Part shown: piece after piece, positions 11,561-22,945 of the stretch | Layout: each line of letters opens with the position of its first letter | How positions within the stretch are numbered: the stretch's first letter is position 1 | DNA from: Artemia franciscana | Lineage: Eukaryota > Arthropoda > Branchiopoda > Anostraca > Artemiidae | Length of the DNA: 64,000 bases | Assembly (NCBI RefSeq): GCF_032884065.1 | Contig: NC_088873.1 | Coordinates: 558,001-622,000, forward strand | Reading direction: 5' to 3' | Position numbers and translations under genes: made by a program | The notes under the pieces: model-generated | Databases searched by the model: none | Told to the model about the DNA's origin: nothing | What the model saw: only the letters and a program-made list of their open reading frames with translations

Positions 11561-12720
11561 CTTTCAGAAATAGCTCTTAACAGGACTTAAAGTTACCTCT
11601 AATAACTTCTCCCCTTCCTCTGGAATTGGTCGCAAGGACCCACCCCCATGTATTTCTTTCTCTTAACCCTTGTTTTTCCTAATTTTTAATTTTATATCAA
11701 ATTTTTTCACATTTGTTTTTTTCGTTTGTTGAGTTTTAAGTACTTTTTCTATGTATTAATAATACTTTGTAATTTGTTTTTATTTATAACATTTGTATAT
11801 ACAAAAAGTCCTCTCCCCTTAGTATTGCTAGCTAGGGGGTGGGCCTGCTACATATGATCATAGTGGCGTGAATATGCATAGTCCTGGTTATAAGGAGCGC
11901 GGTACTTTTTATTCAGTACCACATAACCTCCCCCCCTCTGGAATTGCTTACTCGGACTCCCCGTCTTTTTTCTCCGTTTAATTCACGTTTGTTTCTGCTT
12001 ATAGTTTATCGTATGTCAGGTTTTTTCCACGCTTTTTTTCGTTTGTTGAGTTTTAACTACTTTTGCTGTGTTTTAATAATGCTTTATAAATTGTTTTATT
12101 TTCTAAATTTGTATGTACAAAAGTTTGTATCCTTTAGATTTATTGATCCTGGATTAAACTTCAGTGTGTTTCACTGGTGCACTTTAAGCCTCTTGTAGCC
12201 TATGCACATATAGGTATGGCCATTCAAGAATACCCTTAGTATAAGTGTAAAATTCTGTGTAGTAAAGAGGAATAGTAAATACTTTTGATCATGTATGAAA
12301 GTGTGGCATATTCTAACCATAATGGTACTCTCGATTTTATTTCATTTTCGATAGCAATATTATTTGATAATACCCTCAATGCCATTACTGAACAAGAAGG
12401 TGCACATCAAAGAGTAATTTCTTGTAAACGATTTTCCTCCTGCATGTCAGTTATTGCAGCCATATGGGAACATGTAATCAACAGCTTACTCATACTAGTA
12501 ACCAAAATGAGGGAATTCTCCGCGTGTGGAATAGATTATGTCGTAGAATCTATCTCCCAAATCAAACATTAGAATGATTTTCATAGTCCAGTTGTCTAGG
12601 GCGCAGTCCCATTTCACGGAAATGGCTCTTTTGAATCCTAATGTGGGCGTAAAATCTTTAGAATGTAAAGGCTCCCATGAGAAAAATGCATTGAAAGAAA
12701 ATGCAATTAATTAAAGTATT
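11561..12720. repeat. Low-coding AT-rich region with a ~317-bp duplication
   Basis: The stretch around 'cgtttgttgagttttaa' is present at 11723 and again at 12040 with similar flanks (ggaattg...cgcgg and cctcccctctggaattg). Open frames at 11944-12198 and 12285-12572 have no recognisable motif and I do not call them genes. Confidence 0.5.
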
Positions 12721-13440
12721 CTGTAACATCCCTTGTGTATTACATCATTACGTAGCACCCAAATTTGGCCTCCTCAGTTACAAGCAGGGACTTCCCCACG
12801 GACACTCTGAAGTCTAGCATGTCATGGGTGAATGGTTCATCCTTAAAGCAAGTAAACATTCCCCTATTACGTAACAACTAATTAAATCTTGAAACACCTC
12901 GAAGAAAAAATTTCTTAAAAAACGTCCTGGGATGTGTTGTAACGCCTTGAAATTTTCTTGAAGAAAGATGTCCTAGAAAACGTCTTGAAATGTCTTGAAA
13001 CGTCTTATACCGTCTTGAAGTGAAATTTCTTAAAAATTTCTTGTGATTTGAAAAATCTTTAAAAAATGTCTTGAAGAAAAACGAAATTTAAAAAAGAGAA
13101 AGCAACGCCTTAAAAGAATAAGATATCCTGAAGAAAAACGTCATGAATGGGGAAAAACGCATTGAAAGAAAAGAAATCCTGAAGAAAAAATCTCTTAAAG
13201 TATTATGTAACCCCGATATGTATACCGTCATTACGTAACATCCCACGTGTGCCCTGTCATTACGTTGGCCCACGTGTGCACTGTAATTACGTAGCACCCA
13301 TCTGTACCCCCGGTCATGACGTAACACCCTCGTGTAAGATTACGTCACATCCCCTGTATGCACCGTCACTACATAACACCCGTGTATGCAACGCCATTAC
13401 GTAACACCCACGTGTGTGCCCTCCGCAATTGCATGCGGGG
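12721..13440. repeat. Minisatellites with ATTACGTAACACCC and AAACGTCTTGAA motifs
   Basis: About 12720-12780 and 13195-13420 repeat '(gtc)attacgtaacacccacgtgtgc'. About 12890-13200 repeats 'cttgaagaaaaa' and 'cgtcttgaaatg'. Both are degenerate. Confidence 0.65.
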
Positions 13441-13489
13441 ATTTACCGCATAGGCCTCTCAACATTTTTCTAATGATTGCCCTTGAGCC

Positions 13490-13765
13490 TTGTTGATGGT
13501 GATTGCTAATCGAATATTCCCTGTGTCCCTGTCGTCATTTATATATCCCACCTGTGCCCTTCTGGTGTCCCCGTTCTAGTCGTATCCCGCTCGTCGGTCT
13601 GTAATTTCTCTTTGAGTGTCTCGGTCGTCATTTATATTCCCTGTGTCCCGGTCGTCATTTGTGTCCCCGTCTGTAATTTCTCTTTGAGTGTCCCGGTCGT
13701 CATTTATATTCCTTGTTTCCTGGTGTCTCGGTCGTCATTTGTTTCCCGGTGTCCCAGTCTTCTGT
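13490..13765. repeat. Minisatellite TCGTCATTTATATTCCCTGT
   Basis: Several imperfect copies of 'ggtcgtcatttatattccct' and 'gtgtcccggt'. They adjoin the 3' end of the Helitron ORF fragment. Confidence 0.65.
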
Positions 13766-13769
13766 AACG

Positions 13770-14450
13770 TCATAAAGTCTTCAATGACTCTGGTGGTGCG
13801 GCCAGTTTAACCTTTCCTGAGGTGCAACACATTCCCATTGTTTCACCATTAAATTTCAAGGCCTTGCAATAGGGACAAATTTTAGACATAGTCCCGATTT
13901 GAACACATCTACTCAAGTGATAATCATCGACTGGGCTGTACCTGAATGCCAGGCAAAAATTTTCAGGTAGCTCTTGTGATTCCTCCGCACGCTTTCTTTT
14001 GGTGATTTCTCTTTGAGACGCAAGCCTGTTTTCACGCTGTTGTTGTGATTACTCGGCACGCTTTCTTTTCATACTTTCTTTGTTAGCTGCAAGCCCGTTT
14101 TCACGCTGTTGTTGTGATTCCTCGGCACGCTTTCTTTTCTTACTTTCTGTATTAGCCGCAAGCCTTTTGGCATGAACTCTTTGAGCAGCTTCCTTGGCTG
14201 TTTCTTCTGCCATTGTAGGTTCTTCTCTCTTTTGGGCGCGAAGCCTGTTTTCACGCTGTTGTTGTGATTCTTCAGCACGCTTTCTTTTCATACTTTCTTT
14301 ATTAGCCTTAAGGCTGTTTTCACGCTGTTGTTGTGATTCCTCGGCACTCTTTCTTTTCTTACTTTCTCTATTAGCCGCAAGCCTTTTGACATGAACTCTT
14401 TGAGCAGGTTCCTTGGCTGTTTCTTCTGCCATTGTAGGTTCTTCTGTCAT
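13770..14450 (-). pseudogene. Helitron protein N-terminal fragment
   Basis: One reading frame from a Met at 14450 to a stop at 13770, broken by one in-frame TAA (14051-14049). The first 133 residues are highly charged repeats (RLAANRESKKRKRAEESQQQ, unit about 23 residues), separated by a short EEPTMAEETAKE insert that occurs twice. After the TAA the frame continues with the repeat, then with CPYCKALKFNGETMGMCC and SGKVKLAAPPESLKTL. A C..C...K..GE..GMCC..GKVKL block following RE-rich repeats is typical of the N-terminal part of Helitron Rep/helicase proteins in arthropods. The Rep and helicase domains are absent, so this is a truncated, dead copy. Confidence 0.75.
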
Positions 14451-14459
14451 TTTAAGATG

Positions 14460-14575
14460 ACAAACATGACGTCAGTCGACAAACAACTTCATGACGACAT
14501 AATGCTCAATCCTTATAATGACGTCAGTCGACAAACATGACGTCAGTCGACACACAGACACGACGTCAGTCAACA
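14460..14575. repeat. Repeats of TGACGTCAGTCGACAAACA upstream of the Helitron ORF
   Basis: Several near copies of TGACGTCAGTCGACAAACA lie just 5' of the minus-strand Helitron ORF. TGACGTCA is a perfect palindrome of the CREB/ATF type. This could be part of the element's promoter or leader (inference). Confidence 0.6.
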
Positions 14576-15234
14576 AACAAACAACTTATTTATATATATA
14601 TATATAGATGATAGATACAGAGCGGGTTATAAATTTCCTTTAAGTTAGATGGCAGCTTTAATGAAAGTCCAGATACAAAAAATAAGACCATTTAAAAAAA
14701 ATCACAACACAAAAAAAATAAAAAAGACTAGATAGTAAATTCACTGGGTTTTCTGAATTACCACGCATGGTAGGCAAAAGTCATCTTTATCTAGCAGGGC
14801 ACCCAGTTACGTAGAATGCACCAGTAGACTTATCTCCAATGTTTAAGTAAGGTCTATCCACTGGACAAGATTGAAAAGTATTTTCCAGTCTCTCACTAAA
14901 AAGAAAAATCATATATGGGTTTACATACTTCTACGGGCATTTAAATATGTGTCACTAATAGTCGTCTGAGTGCCCTGAGTCGTCTGAGTCGTCTGAGGCA
15001 TGTCGGTACGGGTAAGGCACAGACAGGGCCGTTGATACTCAATAATTTACACTCGAAACAAATTTTTTTCCTGCCCTGTCTCTTCCTACTGTTTTGTACC
15101 GATATGGCACAAATGCAGATGAATAATCTAGGTACAAACCCCCCTTCTCAAATGTATTCACAGCAGATCCCTTTCAGTTTTCATTTTGATGGAAAAATGG
15201 AATCATAACACTTATAAAATACAGACTATAAGGA
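14576..15234. other. No gene seen
   Basis: Contains a short TATATA run (about 14588-14605) and 'gtcgtctgagtc' repeats near 14960-15000. There is no recognisable coding sequence. Confidence 0.4.
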
Positions 15235-16865
15235 AGTAAGTAAGCTTTATTGCGCTAAGAGCGATAGGGCCATGACAATACAAAGCAAAAAATAAAATTT
15301 ACTTTTAAATAATTGATGCAACACAATATAATTTAAACATTACATAACACAAACCAAAAAAAAAAACATTCATCCCTCATTATATTCACCAGCCACATCT
15401 CATCAAGCCTATACTTTCAATATACTTCAATTCTCAACTCAATCAATTCTTCAAACTCTTACATTACTCGACCAAAACTCTAATCCATACTTCCACGCGT
15501 CGGGCAAAAGTAAGGAACATTTTGTCCTTGCCTTATCCCTAAATACCCCCTTGTTCCAAGTGGTAAACTATTCTCCCTTTATTCAATTTAATACTTCAAT
15601 TCATCCTTTTTTAGATCTATTTGAAACAAAACCTCTTCACCCATGCCTCCTTCACTGACGCGTAGAGGCACAGGGATTTAGAAAGTATTCTTTCATACTG
15701 TCAAACCCGTACCTCTTGATCTCATAAAATATTACCTATCATCTTTGCAACTTCTTTATCTACACCTAATCCATTATTCAACATTTCCACCGCTCCACCA
15801 TCTTGTAAAATCCTTCTTACCTGGTATGGCCATGCACTTGGAGATTTATCTCTAAGAGCTTCTAAATGAGCAGATTTAAGTAGCCGTATTCGTGGCATCT
15901 TTACTATGCGCCTGCAGTACTTAAGCATATCCACCAGTCTACATCTCTTTAACGAAATAATCCCTAAAGTTCTTCTCTAACTACTAAATTATTCATATTT
16001 CCATATACACCTAATTATCTCTTATAATATCCCAGTTGCATTTTTTTGTAATCCCCTGACTTGCGACAGATAAAGGATCACGGCTACCACCTTTTCCTAA
16101 AAGCTTTTTCTATATTCTAAAATTTTTTATATCCCTTATCTGGCTGCTTAAAATTAAATTCGAAAACCTCCTACTCATTTTCTCATTCCATCTTGTGAAC
16201 CAACTAAATAATTTACTGTAGGCCTTAAACGCTACCCTTAAATATTTCCATTCATCCTTAGCTTAGAACTCTTTACCTCCAGAAGTAGGTGTATATTTCT
16301 TACTAAATCAACAACCTTTTCTAAATATTACAACTACTGTTTTCAAATATTCAATTCAAGTTTCTTGCTAAATAAAAGTTTTTGTCATAAATTCAACAGC
16401 TTCTGTAACTTCTGACCTAAACTAAACTTAAAACTAAACTAAACTACTTAACTAAACTAAACTTAAACAAAACGCTTACCATCCAACTAAAACTTTATCA
16501 TCTGGAAGGAAGAGCTTGCATAACCTTGACACATCCAATGTCAACATTATAGCTCCCTTCTCATCCATACATTTTCTAGGCTGTTTATATAAATACTAAA
16601 TAACTTAGACGATACGGTACATCCCTGATTTGCTCCTGTCTTATATTGTGCTATCGTAGACAAATTCCTAAGAACCCTAACCACTAATCTGAATGCCCTA
16701 TAAATTTCTACCTAAATAGGTACAAAAACTATTGGAAGACCTGCTTTAAATAGACTCTCCGTAAGTAGCACTATACCTTAATTTTCGAACGCACCTTTCA
16801 AGTTCACAAATGCTGCCCACAAATGAGATTTCCTGGTTTCCTATTGATTTACTGTTCCGTTGTGC
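15235..16865 (-). mobile_element. 5'-truncated, decayed LINE (family L1, minus)
   Basis: The 3' end is near 15235. Reading on the minus strand, 16860-16500 gives broken pieces of a reverse transcriptase: 'FVNLKGAFEN', a TGANQGC..SS.LFSIYIN block (the GVRQGC/LSP palm region) and SSFQM. 15934-15722 gives the C-terminal domain. Stops and frameshifts are frequent between these. Related minus-strand fragments lie at 21690-22945 and 45440-46430. Confidence 0.65.
15722..15934 (-). pseudogene. LINE ORF2 C-terminal domain fragment
   Basis: A 70-residue frame: RRIVKMPRIRLLKSAHLEAL, then DKSPSAWPYQVRRILQDGGA, then MLNNGLGVDKEVAKMIGNIL and a stop. The composition and position (3' end of a LINE, after its reverse transcriptase) suggest the C-terminal tail of ORF2. 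It is the best preserved part of this element. Confidence 0.55.
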
Positions 16866-17262
16866 GTGTAACTGAACCACCGTATAACCAAACTCTGAGC
16901 AACTGAGCCTCTTTGACTGAATCACCGTGCAACTGAACTACCGTGCAACTGAACCTTCGTGTAACTGAACAACAGTGCAGCTGAGCCCCATTTAACTGAA
17001 CCCTCGTGCATCTGAATCGCCGTGCAACTCAACCCCATTGAACTGAACCCCCTGTGTGGCTAAACCCCCTTGTAAAAGAGTCCCGTGTAACTGAACACCC
17101 AGTGTAACTAAACCCCCGTATAACTGAGACCCCGTGCAACTATTCCCCGTGTAACTGAACCACCATGCAATTGAACCCCACACAACAGAACCACCATGTA
17201 GCTGAAGCCTCTTACAACTTAACCCTCGTATAACTGAACCCTCGTGCAATTGAACCACCGAA
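16866..17262. repeat. Minisatellite of ~15-bp units (AACTGAACCACCGTG)
   Basis: About 25 imperfect copies of 'aactgaaccaccgtgc' with 'cccc' variants. It lies at the 5' truncation of the LINE. An inverted, shorter version (ggttctgttccacggtggtt) is at 21537-21630, next to another fragment of the same LINE family. The minus-strand open frame here is low complexity. Confidence 0.8.
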
Positions 17263-17980
17263 CTCAGTTTTTCAGTATTCTAAAAATATGTGGCAATATC
17301 ATTGGGTAAAACGCAAGTTTGAATATTTACATGTTCAACCTTGTTCCAATTTTTTGTTTTTGACAGTCATGATATAAACAACTGTCAAGATCATTAATAA
17401 AAAAGGTCTGTTTTATTTTCACAAAAAAAAGATGTCACAAACCATTGAAGCAGATTTATTTCTCTTTTTTTCAGATGAATCAGACCTTTCTGAATGATGA
17501 GCAATAAACTTATGCGCTGAAAATATTTGAACTTTTTGAATCTATAGATGGATTTGGGGAGATTACAACTAAAAAGGAGATGGAAAGGGGACTAGCTGCA
17601 CTTCAGCCTTTTTTCGACATACCCTCAACATGCCCTGAAAGTTTAAAATTCATACCCTCAGGTTTATACCCTCAGCTGTTCTTGATACATTGCAGATACG
17701 TCTTCTTGAAAAACTGGATACACATAATTCCTTTTGATTTAGTCGAAGACGCTTCTCAACATTTCCCGAACAATATGACGACCAATACCATCTGCCATTG
17801 TAGATATTGCTGGTATTTCCTTTTTGCAGCACATAAAGGCGAAATGTTTTTTGATTGTGTTTGGCTTTTTTCTTGACATTTCGTGAAAGTTTAACCTTAG
17901 TATTCCATGTTTTTTTTATTCCTAGGTTCAAACTTGCCATTTTTTGTTGAAAAAAAATTATATGTTAACAATAGGCAACT
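17263..17980. other. Unassigned AT-rich region with a broken ORF
   Basis: Overlapping frames on both strands (17580-17876 plus; 17650-17940 minus) show no motif I recognise. A frame-shifted minus reading with ADGIGRHIVREMLRSVF could be a transposon remnant, but I cannot name it. Confidence 0.25.
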
Positions 17981-18296
17981 TGCTTAACTTACAGCCCTTG
18001 CACCAGGGGCTGAGGGCTGTGAAACCTCGAGGCTTAGCTATTTAACCTTTGAACTGGTTTAAATAAAATGGCTATCTCAAAATTTAGACCGGGATACATT
18101 TGGCGAAAAACAAAGGTAGGCTGGAAGCCCTCTGATCATTTTTGACCATTAAAAAGTGCACTGGAACTTTTTATTTCGAATCGAAAGAGCCCCCTCCAAA
18201 GTTCACACAAAAATATTTCCCCTAAAAACCTTATGCCGTAACAATGAGTACTAGCTCAACTTGCAGCCCATTCCCTGGGAGCTGCTGGTGGTGTTT
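17981..18296. repeat. Repeat family D fragment
   Basis: Shares 'aaaatggctatctcaaaat', 'ttttgaccattaaaaagtgc' and 'cctccaaagtt' with 55870-57010. It lies directly before a family A copy, as at 1-266. Confidence 0.6.
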
Positions 18297-18297
18297 T

Positions 18298-20412
18298 CAA
18301 ACAGTTCGTGGTAACGAACTGTAGTAAGGAGCGACCCGGCTCAATAGTAAACAAAACTCTAAAAATCAGAATTTTGATGCTAAAAGATACATCAAAAGAA
18401 TCAAATTTTCATGCTGATTTTAAAAACATAAGTTTCATCAAATTCAATCTTTGTCATCAAAAGCTACGAGCCTGAGAAAATTTAACTTATTTTAGAAAAT
18501 AGGGGAAACACTCCCTAAACGTCATAGACTCTTAACGAAAATCCCACCATCGCAATCAGCGTATAAGAGAACCCTATAGCAAAAATTTAAAGCTCCTATC
18601 TACAAAAATGTGGAAATTCATATTTTTTGCCAGAAGACAGATCACGGGTGCGTGTTTATTGGTTTTTTTTTGTTTTTTTTTCCAGGGGTCATCGTATCGA
18701 CCAAGTGGTCCTAGAATGTCGCAAGAGGGCTCATTCTAATGGAAATGAAAAGTTCTAGTGCCCTTTTTAAGTGACCAAAAAATTGGAGGGCACCTAGGCC
18801 CCCTTCCACGCTCTTTTTTCCTATAGTCAACGGATCAAAATTTTGAGATAGCCATTTTGTTCCGCATAGTCGAAAACTATAGTAACTATGTCTGTGGGGA
18901 TGACTTACTCCCCCACAGTCCCTGGGGGAGGGGCTGCAAGTTACAAACTTTGACCAGTGTTTACATACAGTAATGGTTATTGGGAAGTGTACAGACGTTT
19001 CCAGGAGGATTCTTTTGGTTTGGGGAGTTTGGTTGAGGGGATGGGGCTATGTGGAAGTATCTTTCCTTGGAGGAATATGTCATGGGGGAAGAGAAACTCA
19101 ATGAAAAGGGCGATGATTTTCTAGCATTACTATAAAAAAACAATGAAAAAATAAACATGAAAAAGTTTTTTCAACTGAAAGTAAGGAGTAGCATTAAAAC
19201 TTACAACGAACAGAGATTATTAAGCAAATGAGGGGTTCTAAAAATACTTTAGCATAAAGAGCGAGGTATTTAGGAGGAGATAAATACATCACTCTTTATG
19301 CTAAAGTATTTTTAGTTATTTCAACTACTTATTCTACGGCCTTTCTGATTCAGGGGTCATTCTTAAAGAACTGGGACAAAACTTATTAACGATGCATGTG
19401 GGAAAACTACTTATTCCCCGGCCTTTCTGATTCAGGGGTCATTCTTAAAGAATTGGGACAAAACTTTAGATTTAGTATAAAGAGCGAGGTATTAACGAGC
19501 GTAAAGAGCGGGGGATTGCGGAGGGGAAAACCCATTTCATATACGGAGTAATTTCTGTTCGTTTTAAGTTCTAATGTCGCTCCTTACTTTCAGTTAAAAA
19601 CTAGTTTTTTTTAATTAATTAATCCCAGAGGCCTGGTTATTTGACCTTCGACTATGTTGAACAAAATGATTTTCTTTTAATTTAGGATCGGATGCAAGTG
19701 GGAAAACTACTTATTCTACGGCCTTTCTGATTCAGGGGTCATTCTTAAAGAATTGGGACAAAACTTAAGATTTAGTATAAAGAGCGAGGTATTAACGAGG
19801 GGACAAACCCCATCATATACATAATAATAATATAAGAATATAAAAGTTTTTTACATAAGTTAATTCTTAAGTTACGTATATTTTTTATTAATAAAAACGT
19901 TCGTTAAAAATTAAAAGTTCTAGTTGCATTTTTAAGTAACCGAAAAATTGGAGGGCAACTACGCCTCCTTCCCCACTCCTTATTTCTCAAAATCGTCTGA
20001 TCAAAATTAAGAGAAAGCCATTTAGCCAAAAAGAGAATTAGTATGCAAATTTCATTTTCATAATTTATGTGTGGAGAGCCAAAATCAAACATGCATTAAA
20101 TAAAAAACGTTCAGAAATTAAATAAAAAAAACTAGTTTTTTTTAACTGCAAGTAAGGAGCGACATTAACACTTAAAACGAACAGAAATTACACCGTATAT
20201 GAAATGGGTTTTCCCCTCCGCAATCCCTTGCTCTTTACGCTAAATTTTGACTCTTTGCCACAATTCTAATTTTTAAAACGATTAAAAACTTTAGCGTAAA
20301 GAGCGAGGGATTGCGGAGGGGAAACCCATTTCATATACGGAGTAATTTCTGTTCGTTTTAAATTTTAATGTCGCTCCTTACTTTCAGTTAAAAACTATTT
20401 TTTTTATTAATT
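18298..20412 (+). repeat. Composite repeat family A, copy 2 (long)
   Basis: The start hairpin is at 18302-18321. Next comes the shared body: 'gcctgagaaaatt', 'ccagaagacagatcacgg', 'gaccaagtggtcctagaatg' and 'ggagggcacctaggccccc'. The 'ctttctgattcaggggtcat' block follows (three copies near 19342, 19420 and 19725), then a long palindrome at 20118-20400. No coding potential; the short frames are shared by all copies. Confidence 0.85.
20118..20400. repeat. Long palindrome (family A hairpin module)
   Basis: The arms read 'aagtaaggagcgacattaa', 'cgaacagaaatta' and 'ctccgcaatcccttgctctt', then repeat inverted after a ~50-base loop (ctaaattttgact...aaaaactttag). The outer arms are the sequence that flanks other palindromes at 24335, 28235, 50385 and 57430. 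Confidence 0.85.
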
Positions 20413-20449
20413 AATCCCAGAGACCTGGTTATTTAGCCTTAGACTATGT

Positions 20450-21010
20450 TGAACAAAATGATTTTCTTTTAATTTAGGATCGGATGCATGTGGGAAAAAA
20501 TGGCAGTTAAAAAGAGAAGGCTGATTGTCCTTTACTTTTACCTTTAATTTTTTTTACCTTTTACTTACTTTTGATTCTTCAAAATTGAACATTCGATTTC
20601 CAATCGAATGAGCCTCCTCCAAAGTTTGTATGACCATCCCTTTTGTAAGAGCCTTATGGTTCTTACAGAAGTTTAACAATGGTTTGAAAGTTTTGATGTC
20701 AATTTTAAGAGCCAAAGAAGGTTGGAGGGCAACTAGCCCCCCCCCATCATTTCCCCAAATGCATGCAATAAAAATATTTAAGATGACCATTTTGTTCAGC
20801 ATTGTTGAAAGGTCCAGTAATTATGTCTTTAGAAATGCCCAGCTCTCCAAGCCCTTTGGGTAATAGCCATAAGTTAGGCAATGGTCCACTATTTACACAT
20901 GTTATTGAGCATGTTTGACCTGTACTTTTGAAAAAGACGAAGGGTAAGACGACGGTGAGTTTTTTAGAGAATGTTGAGAGGACTGTTGAACTAAATTGAA
21001 ACACGAATGT
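20450..21010. repeat. Family D-like repeat, degenerate
   Basis: Shares 'aatgagcctcctccaaagtt', 'ggagggcaactagccccccc' and 'gaccattttgttcagcattg' with family D and A bodies. Overlapping short frames on both strands are not coding. Confidence 0.5.
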
Positions 21011-21099
21011 CTGATGCCAGAGCAACTAGAAATTCAAACGCTGTTCATAAAATCAGTCTGAAATCGCGAGACCTTTTTGTTACCTAAATTTTCAAAGAT

Positions 21100-21690
21100 T
21101 TCATGTTCAAAAATTTTCAACACAGGTTTTATTGCTCATCGTCCAAGAAAGGTCTGATTCATCTAAGAAAAAAAAAAATCAAACCAAAAGTTTCCAAGCA
21201 CAAAGCGAACATAGCTTTTGTCTGGGATCTCCACCAAAGTAGGAACGATAACCAACTAGGAACGGAAAAAACAATACAAAATGAAAATAACAAAACAACC
21301 AAAGGAACCAAAAAAAAACTATTACAGTGTGTGGACAGTGGAAGTCGGCGTTTACCCCCCCCCCCCACGGAAAACACCCCTGAGGAAAATACCCCCAACA
21401 TAAGTATACCCCGCCCCCTGTTAAAAATACCCCCCCCCCGAAAAATAACTGTTGCAGTTGGTTGGTCTCCAATCACTTTCGACTTACAAAAAAAGACTAG
21501 AACTGCCTGGGGATTTCTACCTCAATCCTCCTCTCGCGATAAATGGAGTTCTGTTGCCTGGTGGTTCTGTTCCACGGTGGTTCAGTTACTTGGGTTCTGT
21601 TGCTTGGGGTTCAGTCACATGGTAGCTCACTTGCAATATAACCTACAGTTCCATATCCTTCCTTTAAACCTCCTTAAAATTTACTAAGCA
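21100..21690. other. No supported gene; poly-C tract and inverted minisatellite
   Basis: A 194-codon plus-strand frame (21103-21687) runs through a C run (about 21355-21367) and the inverted minisatellite at 21537-21630. Opposite frames are equally open and no domain is seen, so I treat it as non-coding. Confidence 0.45.
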
Positions 21691-22945
21691 CCTCTTTCCA
21701 ACACAACCATTCATTCAACCTAGTATTTACTACCTTACAAAATAATTTTGCTAAACTATTACTTATGTGGATACCTCTGTATTTACCATGGTCACCCTTA
21801 TCTCCTTTCTTATATAATGGAACCACCACCGACCTAGTCCTCTTCTGCGACCAATTTCATAGGCCGTAAGTAAAAAAATGTGAAGAATAATGATGCGATT
21901 TGAAGCAAATATGCTCTTCCCTGTTTCCACATTAATGGTGGTATACCATCAGGACCACGTGCCAATTTTCCTTTCATCTTGTTCAATAAAGTCCATACTT
22001 TCTTTGGATTCACTGAGTGTATTAAGCCATAAGCCGCTTCTTGCAAGAGCAGACTAATTTTACTGCTAAGTTGGTCTGAATATTGTTCTAGCTGTCTACT
22101 CCGCCTCTCCTTCTTTTCTAAATATTGTGGCCGCGGAGCTGCTGGAGGGCAAAACACCTCTTAATACGGCCGTATTACTCCCTTATTTCCCTGCGAAAAT
22201 AATTTCTTATCCTTAAATGTAAACTGCTTTAGCATTTCTAAATTGTTTTCATCTCTTTTTCCATTTTCTTCGTCTTCACCAACTTGTATATTCTTTACGA
22301 GGTCTACGGTATACTAACCATCGATCTCCATTAGGGAACGATTGTTGTTGAATATTCCATGCTACAATTACTTTCCTTCTTTCAGTATTAGATCCATGAT
22401 ATTAAAAAATTCATAGTTCTTTTTCTGTCTTTTACCATTTCTATTTTTACCATTTTATTGTACCATTTTTTATTTTACCATTTGCTGGCTTACCATTTCT
22501 AAATTATTCTCTTATCTTTTTCCACTTTCTTCGTCTTCACCAACTTGTCTATTCTTTACGAGGTCTATGGTATACTAACCACCGATCTCCATCAGGGAAC
22601 GATTGTTGTTGAACATTCTATGATGCAACAATTACTTTCCTTCTTTTAGTGTTAGATTCCTGATATTAAAACGATTCTTAGTTCTTTTTCTGTCTTTTTA
22701 TCCATGCTCTTTAGGGTAACCTTCTTCAGTACTGCGCATATATAATATATACGTTTATCAATTTTACCCTTCTGTCTATTTCATTACATTTCTCCAACTC
22801 CTCTTATATCCTTTTTACACTAATAAATGTTAGATATCTCTTTTCTTCTACATCCCGTACTATTAACCAAGACAAAATCCCTAAGCTTTCATCTTCATTA
22901 TTTATTGTAACTCCTTTTTTACTATTTCTAAATTTCCTATATACT
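21690..22945 (-). mobile_element. LINE fragment (family L1, minus), decayed
   Basis: On the minus strand, 22157-21834 reads ...VNPKKVWTLLNKMKGKLARG, PDGIPPLMWK. After a frame change at about 21835 it reads VVPLYKKGDKGDHGKYRGI and LAKLFCKVVNTRLNEW. These are the finger region and motif 1-2 of a LINE reverse transcriptase. 22945-22200 upstream would be the linker or endonuclease part but is heavily broken and contains a tandem duplication. Confidence 0.6.
22230..22715. repeat. 261-bp direct duplication inside the LINE fragment
   Basis: 'cttcgtcttcaccaacttgt' occurs at 22268 and 22529. Shared flanks run from 'tctttttcca' to 'gttctttttctgtc', about 210 bp at high similarity. Confidence 0.85.

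Noticed and set aside
12285-12572. 95-codon plus-strand ORF
   Set aside because: No recognisable motif, no splice-linked partner and ordinary AT-rich composition. Too little to call a gene.
16992-17258. 88-codon minus-strand ORF rich in G, L and Q
   Set aside because: A translation of the 15-bp minisatellite; low complexity.
21103-21687. 194-codon plus-strand ORF
   Set aside because: It runs through a poly-C tract and a minisatellite, has equally open frames on the opposite strand and shows no domain.
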